DNA of 64,000 nt from Dasypus novemcinctus (Eukaryota > Chordata > Mammalia > Cingulata > Dasypodidae). The notes below the pieces were generated by a model that did not search any database, was not told the DNA's origin, and saw nothing but the letters and a program-made list of their open reading frames with translations. Positions 32,960 to 44,004 of the stretch are shown in pieces. The position numbers and the translations under genes were made by a program. Positions within the stretch are counted from its first letter, which is position 1, and every line of letters begins with the position of its first letter. The stretch covers positions 111,316,228 through 111,380,227 of the forward strand of contig NC_080680.1 in assembly GCF_030445035.2 (NCBI RefSeq), given 5' to 3'.

Positions 32960-33180
32960 GTCTATTTCTGAATTCTCAGTTTGATTCCAGTGGTCTTTAT
33001 GTCATCTGTGAGCCAGTGCAATGAAACTTTAATTACTGTGGCTTTATAGTATTTGATTCCAGTGGTCTTTATGTCGTCCTTGAGCCAGTGCAATGAAACT
33101 TTAATTACTGCAGCTTTATAGTAAGTGATTTTTTTATTTTTCATTTTTTTTAAAGATACTTAGATAACATAAATGTTACA
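32960..33180 (-). mobile_element. L1 ORF2 fragment with internal tandem duplication
   Basis: On the minus strand the translation contains YYKATVIKVSLHWL twice. L1 ORF2 carries LYYKATVIK once. The duplication spans two units of about 72 bp (about 32984-33055 and 33056-33127). Confidence 0.85.
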
Positions 33181-33404
33181 TTAAAAATATCGGGGATTCC
33201 CACATACCCTGCTCCTCATATCTTCCACACTTTCCCACACCAACATCCCTCATTAGTGTGCTACATTCACTGCAATTGATGAACACATTTTGGAGCATTG
33301 CCACTAAGTATGGATTACAGTTTACATTGTAGTTTATACTCTCTTCCACAAAACTTTGTGTTATTACGATATAGATAATGGCCTGTTATCTGTCATTGCA
33401 ATGT
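33181..33404 (-). mobile_element. L1-like 3' end, minus strand
   Basis: The reverse complement of GTTACATTAAAAATATCGGGG ... TTTGGAGCATTGCCACTAAG matches the 3' ends at 12600-12700 and 32700-32900 in inverted orientation. Confidence 0.6.
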
Positions 33405-33665
33405 CATTCAGGACAATTCCCAAGTCCTGGAAATATCCCCATATTACACCTGTTTTTCCTCTCACTGCCCTCAGAACCTCCAGTGGCCAATTTGGGAAGA
33501 GTGAGCCTTCCAACTTCAGTCTTCTCTTTCAAGATGACTTTGGCTATTTGGGTCCTCTATCCTTTCCATATAAGTTGAATGATTGGCTTTTCCATTTCCG
33601 CAAAGAAAGCTCTTGGATATTTTATTTGGATTGTATTGGAGATTGTAAATTGATTTGGAGATCAT
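33405..33665 (-). mobile_element. L1 ORF2 fragment, minus strand
   Basis: CTTTCAAGATGACTTTGGC, CCATATAAGTTGAATGATTGGC, TTCCGCAAAGAAAGCTCTTGG and GGATTGTATTGGAGATTG are antisense to the L1 ORF2 region encoding the segment before KNKAGGI. It is degraded. Confidence 0.78.
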
Positions 33666-33671
33666 TGACCC

Positions 33672-34276
33672 TGTAGCAGTTTGATATTGTTTATGAATTC
33701 CAAAACTAGGTATTGCATTATGTTTGTAAATTGGTTTGTTCCTCTGGGCATATTAGATTATATTGGATTCAGAGGTTTCACTTTTAGTTGATTAAATAAT
33801 GATTGAGGCTTTGATTGCACCATGCCAATAGGACATTGAGTCCCCACCCTCTTGGTGGGTGGGGACTCACAGAGAAGCTGCACCGCAGAGAAGGGAGTTT
33901 GGAGATTTAATGCTGGAGCCCAGGAAGTACGCATACAGAGGCGCAGAACGGAGAGTCGATTAGACACCACAGAGGACCCAGAAGAGAGATGAGCTGTTTG
34001 CCTGAAAGTTTACAGCTGACCCTGTGGAGATATCAGAGCAGCTGAGCCTAGAGAGAGGCAAGCCCCAAGAAGAGAGGAACCCAGGAAGCCTGAACTCTTG
34101 CAGACATCGGCAGCCATCTTTCTCCAACATGTGGCAATAGACTTTGATGAGGGAAGTAACTCACACTTTATGATCTGGTAAATGCAAGCTTCTATCCTAC
34201 CCCAAATAAATACCCTTTATAAAAACCAACTGATTTCTGGTATTTTGCATCAGCACCCCTTTGGCTGACTAATACA
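33672..34276 (+). mobile_element. ERVL/MaLR-like LTR (copy c)
   Basis: This is the complete consensus form, TGTAGCAGTTTGATATTG ... AAATAAATACCCTTTATAAA ... GGCTGACTAATACA. It matches copies a and b. The 5-bp flanks do not match each other, which fits retention of internal sequence on the right side. Confidence 0.87.
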
Positions 34277-34630
34277 GAATTTGTTACTAAGAATGGGGTA
34301 GTACTTATGCAATTACCAAAATGCTGGAATGATTTTATAAATGAGTAAAGGGTATTTTTTTTTTTTTGAGGAATTGTGAAATGCTTGATGGAAAAGTCCT
34401 AGATTGCTTTGAAGAGACTGTAGTTAGTAATGTGGATGCTGAAGACACTTTTAATGATAACTTAGACGTTAATGATAAAACTATTATTGGAAACTGGAGG
34501 AAAAGCAATCCTTGTTTTAAAGTCAAAGAGAACTTAGCAAGATTAACTCCTGGTATTTTATGGAAGGCTGAAACTTCTACAAAAAAGACAAAAATGTATT
34601 TGGTTTCTCTCTTTCCATTTTTTCCTTGAG
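34277..34630 (+). mobile_element. ERVL/MaLR-like internal remnant following LTR c
   Basis: Directly after the LTR, TTGTTACTAAGAATGGGGTAG resembles a decayed tRNA-Leu-type primer site (TGGTACCAGGAGTGGGGT). An AT-rich leader follows with GAGGAATTGTGAAATGCTTGATGG, a texture I associate with MaLR internal sequence. The open frame at 34366-34629 lies in this leader and is not a known domain. This fits a 5' LTR plus leader with the rest deleted. Confidence 0.6.
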
Positions 34631-34919
34631 ATTGCCATGCTTTCTGAGCACTATCAGTAGCATTAACAACTACACATTTGCAGTCAATAATTCATTCAGA
34701 AAAATCAATCTTAAAATGATAATGGATGAAGGATTCCCCATCATCTTCCTGCTTGAAATTTAGTGAGAAAGTCAGAAGAGATTGTCAAAAATTACGGCAC
34801 TAGAATTCTTGGGTTTCATATAAGTATATGTATTACTTATTAGCTTATTAAGAACATATCCATATAATACTATTCAAAGTACCTTTTAAATCAAGAATAG
34901 AACCTGGATGTTATTAAGT
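34631..34919. other. Non-coding stretch
   Basis: No gene or family is recognised. It may be further proviral leader or older flank. Confidence 0.3.
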
Positions 34920-35130
34920 ATTTTTTTTAAGGTACTGGGAGTGGAGAATGAACCCAGGACCTCATATGTGGGAAGTTGGTGCTCAACCACTGAACCCCAC
35001 TTGCTCCCCTAGGTTTTTTTGTCTATTTGTTCATCTGCTTGTGTGTTTTTTTTGTGTGTGTGTTTTTTTAAGGAGGCACTGGGAACTGAACCAAGGACCA
35101 CCCGTGTGGGAAGCTGGTGCTCATCTGCTT
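34920..35130 (-). mobile_element. Two partial tRNA-headed SINE monomers, minus strand
   Basis: GGAGAATGAACCCAGGACCTC with TGAACCCCACTTGCTCCCC (about 34926-35008), and GGAACTGAACCAAGGACCAC with GGAAGCTGGTGCTCA (about 35070-35125), are antisense tRNA-like modules. They resemble the short monomers at 548 and 37867. Confidence 0.7.
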
Positions 35131-36282
35131 CAAGTATATTTTTTATATCTATTGACATGTTTGTTTAACTTACTTAACATTATCATATAAATTATCATAA
35201 TATCATTTTAAAATTCAGAATATATTTTGGACTATATAATTTGCAGTCCTGAAATAGCATTATATTATTTTCTTTAGGTATATATGTTTAAATTATTGTA
35301 TTAATTTTTATAGCATTTAATTTTTATCTAGCTTTGCAAACTTTGATATCAGTATTATCATAATTTTATAGAAAATGTTTTGAGATCATTGTTTTGTTAT
35401 TTTCCCCATCTGCCAATAACTCCCCCACAAACAGCTCTTGAATTTATTCAACAATTATTTTTTAAATTTAAATGTATTTTTCAGAGTATATTTAACAGTT
35501 CTTTGTAATAAGGTATTTCTTCTTTCCTCTCTAAGTTTTGTTGTATCAGTTGGGAGACAAGTGGTCTCATTTCTTCCCTATATACATAAGGTAGAATAAA
35601 TTATTGAAGCCATTTGGACCTGGTGCTCTCTTTTGGGGGAGGTTATTAATTGTTCATACAATTTATTTAATAAATAAAGGATTATTCAAATTATCAATTT
35701 CTTTTTTTATTTTTAACATTTTTTCCCCTCCCATGCCTCCACCCTGCTGCTTTTGCTGTCTGTATCCATTCACTGTGTGATCTTCTGTATCTATTTCTCT
35801 TTTTGTCTTCTCTTCGCATCTTTCTCCTGTGGGATTCAGAGGGATTTGATCTTGGGGACCTCTGATGTGGAGAGAGGTTCCCTGTCAATTGCTGGTCTCT
35901 GCTGTTCTCTCAGTTCCTGGTTTCTGCTGTGCTTCACTTTGACTCTCCCCTTTGTCTCTCTTTTGTTGCATTGTCATCTTGCTGCATGAGTCACTTGTGC
36001 AGGAACTGGCTTACTGCACAAACACTGGCTCACCACATGGGCACTCATGTGGGCACTCAGCTCACTACATGGGCACTGGCTCACCGTGAAGGCACACTTT
36101 CTCTTCTTCTTTTTTTTCACCAGGAGGTCCCAGGGATCGAACCTGGGTCCTCCCATGTGGTAGGAGGAGGTCTTATCACTTAAGCCACATCTGCTTCCCT
36201 ATCAATTTCTTCTTGTGTAAGTTTGGTAATTTCTCTCTCTCAAGAATTCAGTTTATTTCATATCAGTTTTCAATTTCAGGAC
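35131..36282 (-). mobile_element. L1 ORF2 relic, minus strand
   Basis: Antisense L1 ORF2 is readable at 35520-35700 and 36200-36282 (for example TTTGGACCTGGTGCTCTCTTTTGGG and TGTAAGTTTGGTAATTTCTCTCTC). It continues at 36718-36905 after an LTR insertion. A SINE interrupts it at 35702-36198. The 35131-35500 part is very degraded. Confidence 0.75.
35702..36198 (-). mobile_element. DAS-related SINE, minus strand, longer variant
   Basis: The antisense head GGGATCGAACCTGGGTCCTCC ... AAGCCACATCTGCTTCCC is at the right and the T-rich tail at the left. The middle contains repeated CTCAC(C/T)ACATGGGCACT units. Flanking TATCAATTTCTT at 35690-35701 and 36199-36210 is a clear target duplication. Confidence 0.85.
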
Positions 36283-36717
36283 TGTATTAGGGTTCTCTAG
36301 GAAAACAATAGGTGGTATCTGTAAACATTATGAGACTTTATAAAATTGTCTCACTTGAGCATAGGGATGCACAAGTTCAAAATTCCACAGAGCAGGCTGT
36401 AACCAAGAACTCCAATGAAGGTCCTTGATGAGTTCCCCAAGAGTAACTGGTTGTTTGAAGGAGAGATGAGAATTGTTTCTTCTAACTGCTGGAATCACTT
36501 CTCCTTTTAAGGCTTTCAACTGATTGGATAAGACATCTTTCATTGATGAAGGCAAACTCCTCAGTGGATTAAAGATGTAATCAACCATAGACGCAATTAT
36601 TTCACTGATGATTTAAGTCTACAAATGTCCTCACAATACAATTTGGCCGGTGTTTGTTTTACAAAACAACTGGACACCATTCTGTAGTCAAGTTGGCACG
36701 TGAGCCTAATCATCACA
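36283..36717 (-). mobile_element. ERVL/MaLR-type solo LTR, second family
   Basis: The 435-bp element runs from TGTATTAGGGTTCTCTAGG to CTAATCATCACA, with a perfect 5-bp duplication AGGAC at 36278-36282 and 36718-36722. It begins like a widespread mammalian repeat (TGTATTAGTCAGGGTTCTCTAGAGAAAC). Orientation is taken by analogy with copy b. The host L1 reads through collinearly when it is removed. Confidence 0.75.
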
Positions 36718-36905
36718 AGGACATAGAGCTTTGATAATATTCTTTTACTATCCTTTAAATATCCATGGATAAGTAATGATAACCCTCCTTCATTTTTAAT
36801 ATTATAGTAATGTGTCTTCTCTCTTTTCTTCTTTCTTAGCATTGGCAGAGGTTTCTTTTTTCTTTATTTTTTCATCAAAGAACCAGCTTTCTTTTTAACC
36901 TCTAC
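36718..36905 (-). mobile_element. L1 ORF2 relic, minus strand (continuation)
   Basis: ATATCCATGGATAAGTAATG, TAATGTGTCTTCTCTCTTTTC and CATCAAAGAACCAGCTTTC are antisense L1 ORF2. They continue the fragment left of the 36283-36717 LTR. Confidence 0.82.
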
Positions 36906-37860
36906 AAATCTATGATAAGGTGGAAGTGATTGGCTGGGCAGTGAAGGGATATGACAGGGGTGTAGTGATACTATTGGGTTGGGTGGTACAAATGGACAGG
37001 GGTGTGGGGTGGGGAGGGTGGTTCGGACAGTCCGTGGGACCGCAGTAGGGTTAGGGGAGGGAGCAGGTGAACACTGGGAATTGGCAGGTATGTGGTCCTA
37101 ACTACAATGTTGGGAAAGCTCTTTTCGGCAATATGACAAGGACGGGTTACTGGTTTAGGGTGTTGGATGGGGGGCATTTGGCACGGGGCTTACCTGGGGC
37201 AGTCTTCCAGAGAATGTGTGAGTGAGCATTTTGTCATAGTGGGTTGTATAAGTGGGTGGAGACCCACATAACGAGCTTGAAGGAAGGAGTTGGACTCCCA
37301 TTATGGGGAGGCCTGATATGTTCTCAAACTTGAGAGCATGGGTGGTTCCTAATAGGGGAGGACAGACCAGTGTGTGAAGCCCTCAATGTTGTTGCAAGTA
37401 ACTATGAATCTTGTCCTTCAAAGAGGGAAAGCTGGTGGTTGCTGTGGGCCCTGAGGGGAGGGGGAGAAAGGAATAGAGTATATGGAAAAGGAGGTATTTA
37501 GGGGGAAATGGAAGGGTTCTGAATGATCTTGCAACAATGGATAAAGGCCATGTTGAATTTCATCAAAATTTATAAAAGCGTGTAACCTAGAGTGTAGACC
37601 ATAATGTAAACCATTGACTATGGTTAGTGGCTATGTTTCAATATTTGTACATCAGTTATAACAAATGTACCGTCCACATATAAAAAGGTTATTGATAAGG
37701 GAAGGGGGAAAAGGAGAAGGATATGGGAGGCCCCTGTGTTCTACCTGTGACTTTACTGTGTCCTAAAACTTCTTTGAAGACAAAATGAAAAAAAGTAAGA
37801 CACTGGAGAAGAAATGGAAGAAAATATCACTGTACATGCAGGAATATAAAAAACATCTCT
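36906..37860 (+). mobile_element. L1-like 3' UTR repeat, copy iv
   Basis: A G-rich non-coding body (GGGGTGTGGGGTGGGGAGG) is followed by segments shared with 30061-30650 and an L1-like terminus (GGATATGGGAGGCCCC ... TCTTTGAAGACAAAATG). No coding frame is present. Confidence 0.6.
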
Positions 37861-37955
37861 CATTGGGCAGTGGGTGTGGCTCAGTGGTTGAGTGCCTGCT
37901 TCCCAGGTATAAGGTCCTGCATTCAATCCCCAGTACCTCCTAAAAATGTTTCCTC
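37861..37955 (+). mobile_element. Short tRNA-derived SINE monomer
   Basis: GTGGCTCAGTGGTTGAGTGCC ... CTTCCCAGGTATAAGG ... ATTCAATCCCCAGTACCTCC carries clear A-box and B-box-like segments. It pairs with the copy at 548-638. Confidence 0.75.
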
Positions 37956-38879
37956 TTACTACAACCAGGATTTAATTAGATCATAGTTTTTTAAGAAAAG
38001 AAAAGAAAAAATATAAAACAAAATGTTAAAGGGGTGTTTTGGGAAGGTAAGGAATTCACAAATTATACATAGCCTCAAAAAATGGATTACTTTAATTTTT
38101 TAATTATTTAAAAAGTTAACCTATGTAAATAGAAACCATTTTTGTCCACATCCCACAAAATTACTGAAAGTATTTTCACAAGATTTGGGAAAGTAGGGAT
38201 GGGATGGAGGTGAGGAGGAGGTGGGGGAGTGAGGAAAGCATTGATAGGCAGGCTGTGGTCACTGACATGTGACTGAGTTGGGCATCCATAAGAAGTGCTG
38301 GGCATCCATGAAGCACACATGTGTTGGTATTTATTTATTAGTGGATAATAAATTTTGAGAGTCAACCATCCAACCATAGGAGCCAGAGAAATACTCCAAT
38401 AACCTCAGGCAAAGACAAAATCCCAGTTCACCAGCTAGTCAAAATGACTCAGCCAGGTCTTTGCTAGAGGAGCATGCTGCCCTCATACATACCACTCCTT
38501 TCCCTGAGGAAGGAAGTGAAGACAACTCCTGGCTGGATGTTGGGTGGGGAGAGAGCCTTGATGGTGATAATTAAACCACTCTCTCCTCCCAGAACTTGGT
38601 CCAGAGCTGTTGTTCAGCACTGACCATCTGTGCAGCCTTACCTGTCATTTACAACTAGTGACCATTCTTAATGGTCATTGTCCGTGCTGTATTTAGTTGT
38701 TAAATAGTTTTACTATCACCCTTCTTACTCCAAAACCTAGAGTTCCTTGAAACCAACCTCTCTTGTCAGTTAAAAGAAAAAATAAGAGTAGCTTTATCCA
38801 GGTATAACTATAAGCATGGAAAATCTTGGGCATGTGACTCATATAAGAAAGGAATGGGGGAGAGAGAAAAAATATTTGA
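37956..38879. other. Non-coding stretch without recognised genes
   Basis: No gene or named repeat is recognised. The minus frame at 38108-38377 has no motif. Confidence 0.35.
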
Positions 38880-39382
38880 AGAATATTTTTTAAAATAATG
38901 GTTAATACTTTCCAAATCTGATGCAGAGTATAAGCCCAAAGTCCAAGCAGCTCAACAAATACCTAGCATAAGAAATTACACCAACACACAGACAATCAAA
39001 TTGTTGAAACCAGTAATAAAATTAAAATTTTAGAATTTAAAAAACTCTTTAAAATAGCCAGGGGAAAATACCCTATACATAGTCGGGAACAAAGATATGA
39101 TAGTAGATTTCTCATTAGAAATAATGGTCAACTGATATTCAACAATGGTGCTAAGTACATGCAATAGGAAAGAATAATCTCTTCAACAAATGGTGCTGGA
39201 AAAACAAGATGTTCATAAGCAAAAGAATGAAGCTGAACCCCTACCTCATGCCGTGCACAAAAAGTAACTCAAAATGTACCAAGTGCCTAAATATAAAAGC
39301 ATTTTAAAATCATAAAACTCGTAGAAAATAACCTTAGGGAAATTCTTCATGAATGACCTTGGATTCAGCAATGGATTCTTAC

Positions 39383-39408
39383 AAATGACAACAACAACAA
39401 CAACAAAC
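39383..39408 (+). repeat. (AAC)n microsatellite
   Basis: A short ACAACAACAACAACAAC run occurs within L1 ORF2 sequence. Confidence 0.85.
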
Positions 39409-39832
39409 AGATAAATTTAACTGTCAAAATTTAAAACTTTTGTGCATCAAAGGATATTTTCAAGAAAGTGAAAAGACGACCTACAGAATGGGATAAGATA
39501 GTTACAAACCATATACGTGGTAAGGGCTCCTACACCTCAACAACAAAAAGATGACCCAATTCAAAAATGGGCAAAGGACTTGCAAAGACATTTTTCCAAA
39601 GTGAATATACAAATGGCCAATAAGCACATAGAAATAGTGCTCAACATCATTAGCCATTAGGGAAATGCAAATCAAAACCACAATAAGATATTACTTCACT
39701 CCAACAGGGAGGGAAATTATTTTTAAACTGAAAATAATAACTATTGGAAAGAATACAGAAAAATTGGAACCCCCATGCACTGTTGGTGGGAATGTAAAAT
39801 AGTCAAATCACTATTGAAAGCCTATGGGACGG

Positions 39833-40250
39833 CGGACTTGGCCCAGTGGTTAGGGCATCCGACTACCACATGGGAGGTCCACGGTTCAAACCCCGGGCCT
39901 CCTTGACCAGTGTGGAGCTGGCCCATGCGCAGTGCTGATGCGCGCAAGGAGTGCCATGCAGTGCCATGCAGGGGTGTCCCCCATGTAGGGGAGCCCCACG
40001 CGCAAGCAGTGCGCCCCGTAAGGAAAGCCGCCCAGCGTGAAAGAAAGTGCAGCCTGCCTCAAAATGGCACCACCCAAACGGAAAGCCGACACAACAAGAT
40101 GACACAACCAAAAGAAACACAGATTCCCGTGCTGCTGACGACACCAGAAGCAGAGAAAGAAGACGCAGCAAATAGACACAGAAGAGACAACCAGTGTGGG
40201 GGCGGGAGGGAGGGGAGAGAAATAAATAAATAAATCTTTAAAAAAAAAAA
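39833..40250 (+). mobile_element. DAS-type SINE in L1
   Basis: A full-length copy, GGCGGACTTGGCCCAGTGG to AAATAAATAAATAAATC plus an A run. The host L1 sequence AAGCCTATGG is present on both sides (about 39823 and 40257). Confidence 0.93.
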
Positions 40251-40550
40251 GAAAGCAAGCCTATGGTTCCTCAAAAAGTTGAATATAGAATAACCAAATA
40301 ATCTGGCAATCTCCCTTGTAGATTTATACCAAAGAAATTGAAAACAGGGATTCAAACAGATACTTGTACATCAATGTTTGTACCAGACTTATTCACAATA
40401 ACCAAAAATGGTAAACAACCTAAGTGTCCATAAACAGATGAGTGGATAAACAAAAGGTAGCACATATACACAGTGAAATATTATTCAGCCATAAGAAGAA
40501 ATGAAGTTCTGAGACATGGATTGTGATGGATACAAACATCTCAGGAAGAA

Positions 40551-41221
40551 ATATTGACAATTTTACACAAAGTTCCAGAAAATAGAAGAGGAGGATATAT
40601 TTCCCAACTCATTTTATGAAACCAGCATTAGCCCAATACTAAAACCAAACATATTACAAGAAACAAAAACCAGAAACCAATATCCTTCATGACATAATGT
40701 AAATGTCTTTAATAAAATTTTAGCAATTCCATCCCAGCAATGTATAAAAAAGATAACATATAATAGACCAGGTATTTGAATATTTAGTATTTGTAATCCA
40801 ATCCATGTATTTCACCATAATTATACACCAAAGCAGAAAACTCATATGATTTTTCTCAATAGACACAGAAAAAAATTCTCACAAAACTTGGCAACATTCT
40901 TGATTTTTAAAGCTTCCAGAAAAGTAATAATAGGGGAATTTCTCCAACTGGATAAAGAATATCTATGAAAAACCTACTGTTAACATGATACTTGATGGTG
41001 AAAGATTAAACACTTTTCCCCTAAAATTGGGAACAAGGGGAAGATGCCCTTCTCACCACTTATATTCAACATTGTTCTAGAGGTCCTAGCCGGTTCATTA
41101 AGGCAGGAAAAAAGAAATAAAAGGCAACATATTAAAAAAGCATAAGTAAAATTGTTTTTATTTGAAGATGATCTAATCATGCATATAAAACTACCATGAA
41201 GAATCTATTACAAAACTACTA
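40551..41221 (+). mobile_element. L1 ORF2 fragment (RT region), host of STBD1 retrocopy
   Basis: Near 40970-41200 a frame gives SPLLFNIVLEVL and then LFEDDLIM where L1 has SPLLFNIVLEVLA and LFADDMI, so the RT motif is altered. The reading stops at CTACTAGA (41214-41221) and resumes with the same bases after the retrocopy at about 43905. Confidence 0.85.
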
Positions 41222-43905
41222 GAGCTGGCTCTGCCCGCATGACCCTAGAGCCTGTCCCAGTGGCCATCGTGTCCCTCGGCTGCAGTCTCTCAGCCATGGC
41301 ACCATCTGGTCTGCATTGCTTGTCAGAGGAGGCCTGGCTGGAGAGCTTTCCATCTGGTTGCTGTGGCATGGCACAGGAATGAGGAGGACATGGAGCAGGA
41401 GAAGGACGCCCCTACTGGGGGGGCTAAGGCTCCTGGAGACCATCAGGGTGGCAGCAGGAGACTGAGCCCTGGACATTCCAGGCAAGAGCTGGTCACCAAG
41501 CCAGAGCATCTTCAAGAAAGCAATGGATGTTTGACTTCAGAGACCAAAGGTCTTGGTAACCTGCAAGAAACAGCATGGATACTGCAGAACCCTTCTGGGG
41601 AAGACAGTAACTGTGACAATTCAAGACAGCATGCTTCTTCTGGACAGTTGCCAGACACAGAATATCTAGCTCCCTCTGAGACTGGTATTTCTAAAAGTTA
41701 CTCTAAAGTTTCAAGAAATGAAAGCCTCCAAAAAGTGCATGAGACATCTGCTAAGGCAAATACATGTTTTGTAGGAAAGTTGCTGCCGATCAATTTGCTC
41801 ACGGTAAGGGCTAAAGAAGAAGTGAGTGTTGCACAGTTGGACATTCAGGACCTGGATGACCATGAGGACTGGGAAATGTGTCCAGACACTCATCTTGGGG
41901 AGATGTTGGTTTGAGTGGCAGTCCTGAGTCTCCAGTGTTAGACTCTAACCAGGATACGGACTATGGCAGAAGCACCGCTGTGGAAGAAAATGGTCAGGAT
42001 GTGAATTATGAAAACAAAATAAAGGTAGTATCTATCTCTTCAGAATCTCAGCAAGTTAATGTCAGATTCCAGGTCCACTATATCGTAAGCACTGATGAAC
42101 GATTCTTTGCCATAACTGGAGTCCAGGAGAATCTTGGAAGATGGAACAAGTACATCCCATTCCAGTATTGCAAGGAAGGGAGGGTCTCATTCTGTTTCCC
42201 TGAAAATACAGTGGTGGAGTGGAAATTTGTGGTGGTAGAGAATGGGGAGTTTACCCACTGGGAAGAATGCAACAGGAGATTCCTAGAGACTGACCAGAGG
42301 ATAAAGTGGTTCAAGAGTGGAAGAGGCCTCTTGATATAGATGTGGAGTGGACACAACCATTCCAAGGCCCATAGGATGGAGGAATAGAATATGGATTAGA
42401 GTGGACTTACTGATATTCTATTCATGAACTATTGTGATTAGTAATCGAAGAAAATGTGGCATTGGTGTGGAGAAAGTGGCCATGGTGGCTGCTGGGGGTA
42501 GTGAATGGGAGGAAGAGATGTGATGTGGGGGCATTTTCGGGACTTGGAGTTGTCCTGGGTGGTGATGCAGGGACAGTTACCGGACATTGTATGTCCTCCC
42601 ATGGCCCACTGGGTGGACTGTGGGAGAGTGTGGGCTATGATGTGGACCATTGACCATGAGGTACAGCGGTGCTCAGAGATGTATTCACCAAATGCAATGA
42701 ATGTCTCATGATGATGAAGGAGATTGTTGCTATGGGGGAAGGAGTGGGATGAGGGGAGTGGGGGGTATATGGGGACCTCATTTTTTTTAATATAATATTT
42801 TTTTAAAAAAACAACAGTGGTGGAGGTTCACTGATTCAGGTTGCAAAGTATTGGAGAGACCAATACTGAATGGGGAAGAGGCTAAGTTTGTGGAACACAT
42901 GGAATAAATTAAAATAAGATGAAGAGTGACTCCAAATTCAGAGTTGTTTCAAACTTGCTGGTGGCTTTTCTCTAATGTGCAGAAATGAATATATGCAGAT
43001 GATACTTCTGGTAAGCATGGACTTTTTCCTGTGGCTCTAAAAGATGGATTTGTGCTGATTCATCATGACTTTAGGTGAGTAATGGTGAATGACTTGGCTA
43101 AGCTTTGAGGTGCAAACTATAGAGCACAGAAACTAGCGGATCACAGAGTTCAAGCTTGAGCCTCTGGGTGATTCGTATACCAAGGGAGTAAAACAGACCT
43201 CCTTCATAGATCAGTCGATTTCCTCCTAGTACAGCTGGAGAAAGCCTCTCTTTACTACATACACATTTTATATTTAAAAATAGTTAAAACCATATGGAAA
43301 ACCGTATCAGATATGTGGCCCCTGGATGTGATTAGAAGGGTATAAAGTGATACATTAAGACTCCCCAATGTTTTCTGCTTGATCCCACCTGCCAGGAATG
43401 GCTTTGGAGGCAGAACATAGGTCTTTGTCTTAATGCGCTCAGGCTGTTGTAGAAACAAGGGGCCTAATTAGAGTTAGTCACCAGAGCAGCCCATGAGGAA
43501 AGGCAACTGACTGGGGTGAGGGATGTGGGCTGAGCAAGGTGGCCTGAATGATACGTCTTAGAGGACTGGGAAGTACACTTACAGCCTGGACTCCAGGGAG
43601 GGAGACACCCTTCATTTATACATGGGTACCTTTTAGAATCTACTCTTTACCCACCAACCCTCCCCTCTCACACCAGATCTGAAATATCGAGCAGATGGAC
43701 TCTCCTAAAGCGATTATTTCTATCCTTCACACCCTTCCTTCTCCTCTCATACCAATAGCTATCTAGGGTAACAAATAAAGAGCAGGACAGTAAGTCTTAC
43801 AGAAGTATATCTTTGCTCTGAGAAGAAATAAACATTTAAACTCTAAATTATTATAACTGAATAAATAATAAAATCTAAGTTTTAATATCTTTAAAAAGCT
43901 ACTAG
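41222..43905 (+). pseudogene. STBD1: STBD1 processed pseudogene
   Basis: This is an intronless copy of STBD1, a membrane-anchored glycogen-binding protein that links glycogen to autophagy. ATG 41296 precedes TCTGGTCTGCATTGCTTGTC, encoding a frameshifted form of the hydrophobic anchor. Then come QEKDAPTGGA, RQELVTKPEHLQESNG, RHSSWGDVG and the C-terminal CBM20 domain (about 42040-42320; landmarks VRFQVHYIVSTDERF, LGRWNKYIP and VVEWKFVVVENG). Frameshifts lie near 41300-41390 and 41880. The last codons and a 3' UTR of about 1 kb (42815-43850) are separated from the body by an L1-like insertion at 42324-42812. The 3' end has AATAAATAATAAA. The absence of introns, the A-rich end and the CTACTAGA bases of the host L1 on both sides support retrocopying. 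Confidence 0.92.
42324..42812 (+). mobile_element. L1-like 3' end inserted in STBD1 retrocopy (copy v)
   Basis: It matches 12270-12660 through most of its length (GTGGAGAAAGTGGCCATGGT, GGGGCATTTTCGGGACTT and others). It ends GGGGGTATATGGGGACCTC, T-rich, then an A run. STBD1 sequence resumes right after it with GTGGTGGAGGTTCACTGA. The flanks AAGAGTGG (42314-42321) and AACAGTGG (42813-42820) fit a diverged target duplication. Confidence 0.75.
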
Positions 43906-44004
43906 AACTAATAAGTGACTGAATTATAAATTATTATAACTGAATAAATAATAAACCTAAGTTTTAATATCTTTTTTAAAAAGCTACTAGAAATAATAAA
44001 TGAC
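43838..44004 (+). repeat. ~80-bp tandem duplication at retrocopy 3' junction
   Basis: AAATTATTATAACTGAATAAATAATAAA, CTAAGTTTTAATATCTTT and AAAAAGCTACTAGAA occur twice in tandem (about 43846-43922 and 43926-44004). The unit spans the end of the STBD1 copy and the start of resumed L1 sequence, so it arose after the insertion. Confidence 0.85.

Larger units (their letters stand above)
38880..40550 (+). mobile_element. L1 relic, ORF1/ORF2 parts, with SINE insertion
   Basis: Segment 38880-39060 resembles L1 ORF1-type sequence. From 39100, ORF2 C-terminal landmarks appear in order: AACAAATGGTGCTGGAAAAAC, CATCATTAGCCATTAGGGAAATGC, CACTGTTGGTGGGAATG and AAGTGTCCATAAACAGATG. Stops are frequent. A DAS SINE sits at 39833-40250. 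Confidence 0.85.

Noticed and set aside
41878-42339. A standalone CBM20 (starch-binding) gene
   Set aside because: It is the out-of-frame second part of the STBD1 retrocopy, ends inside an L1-like insertion, and has no promoter or introns.
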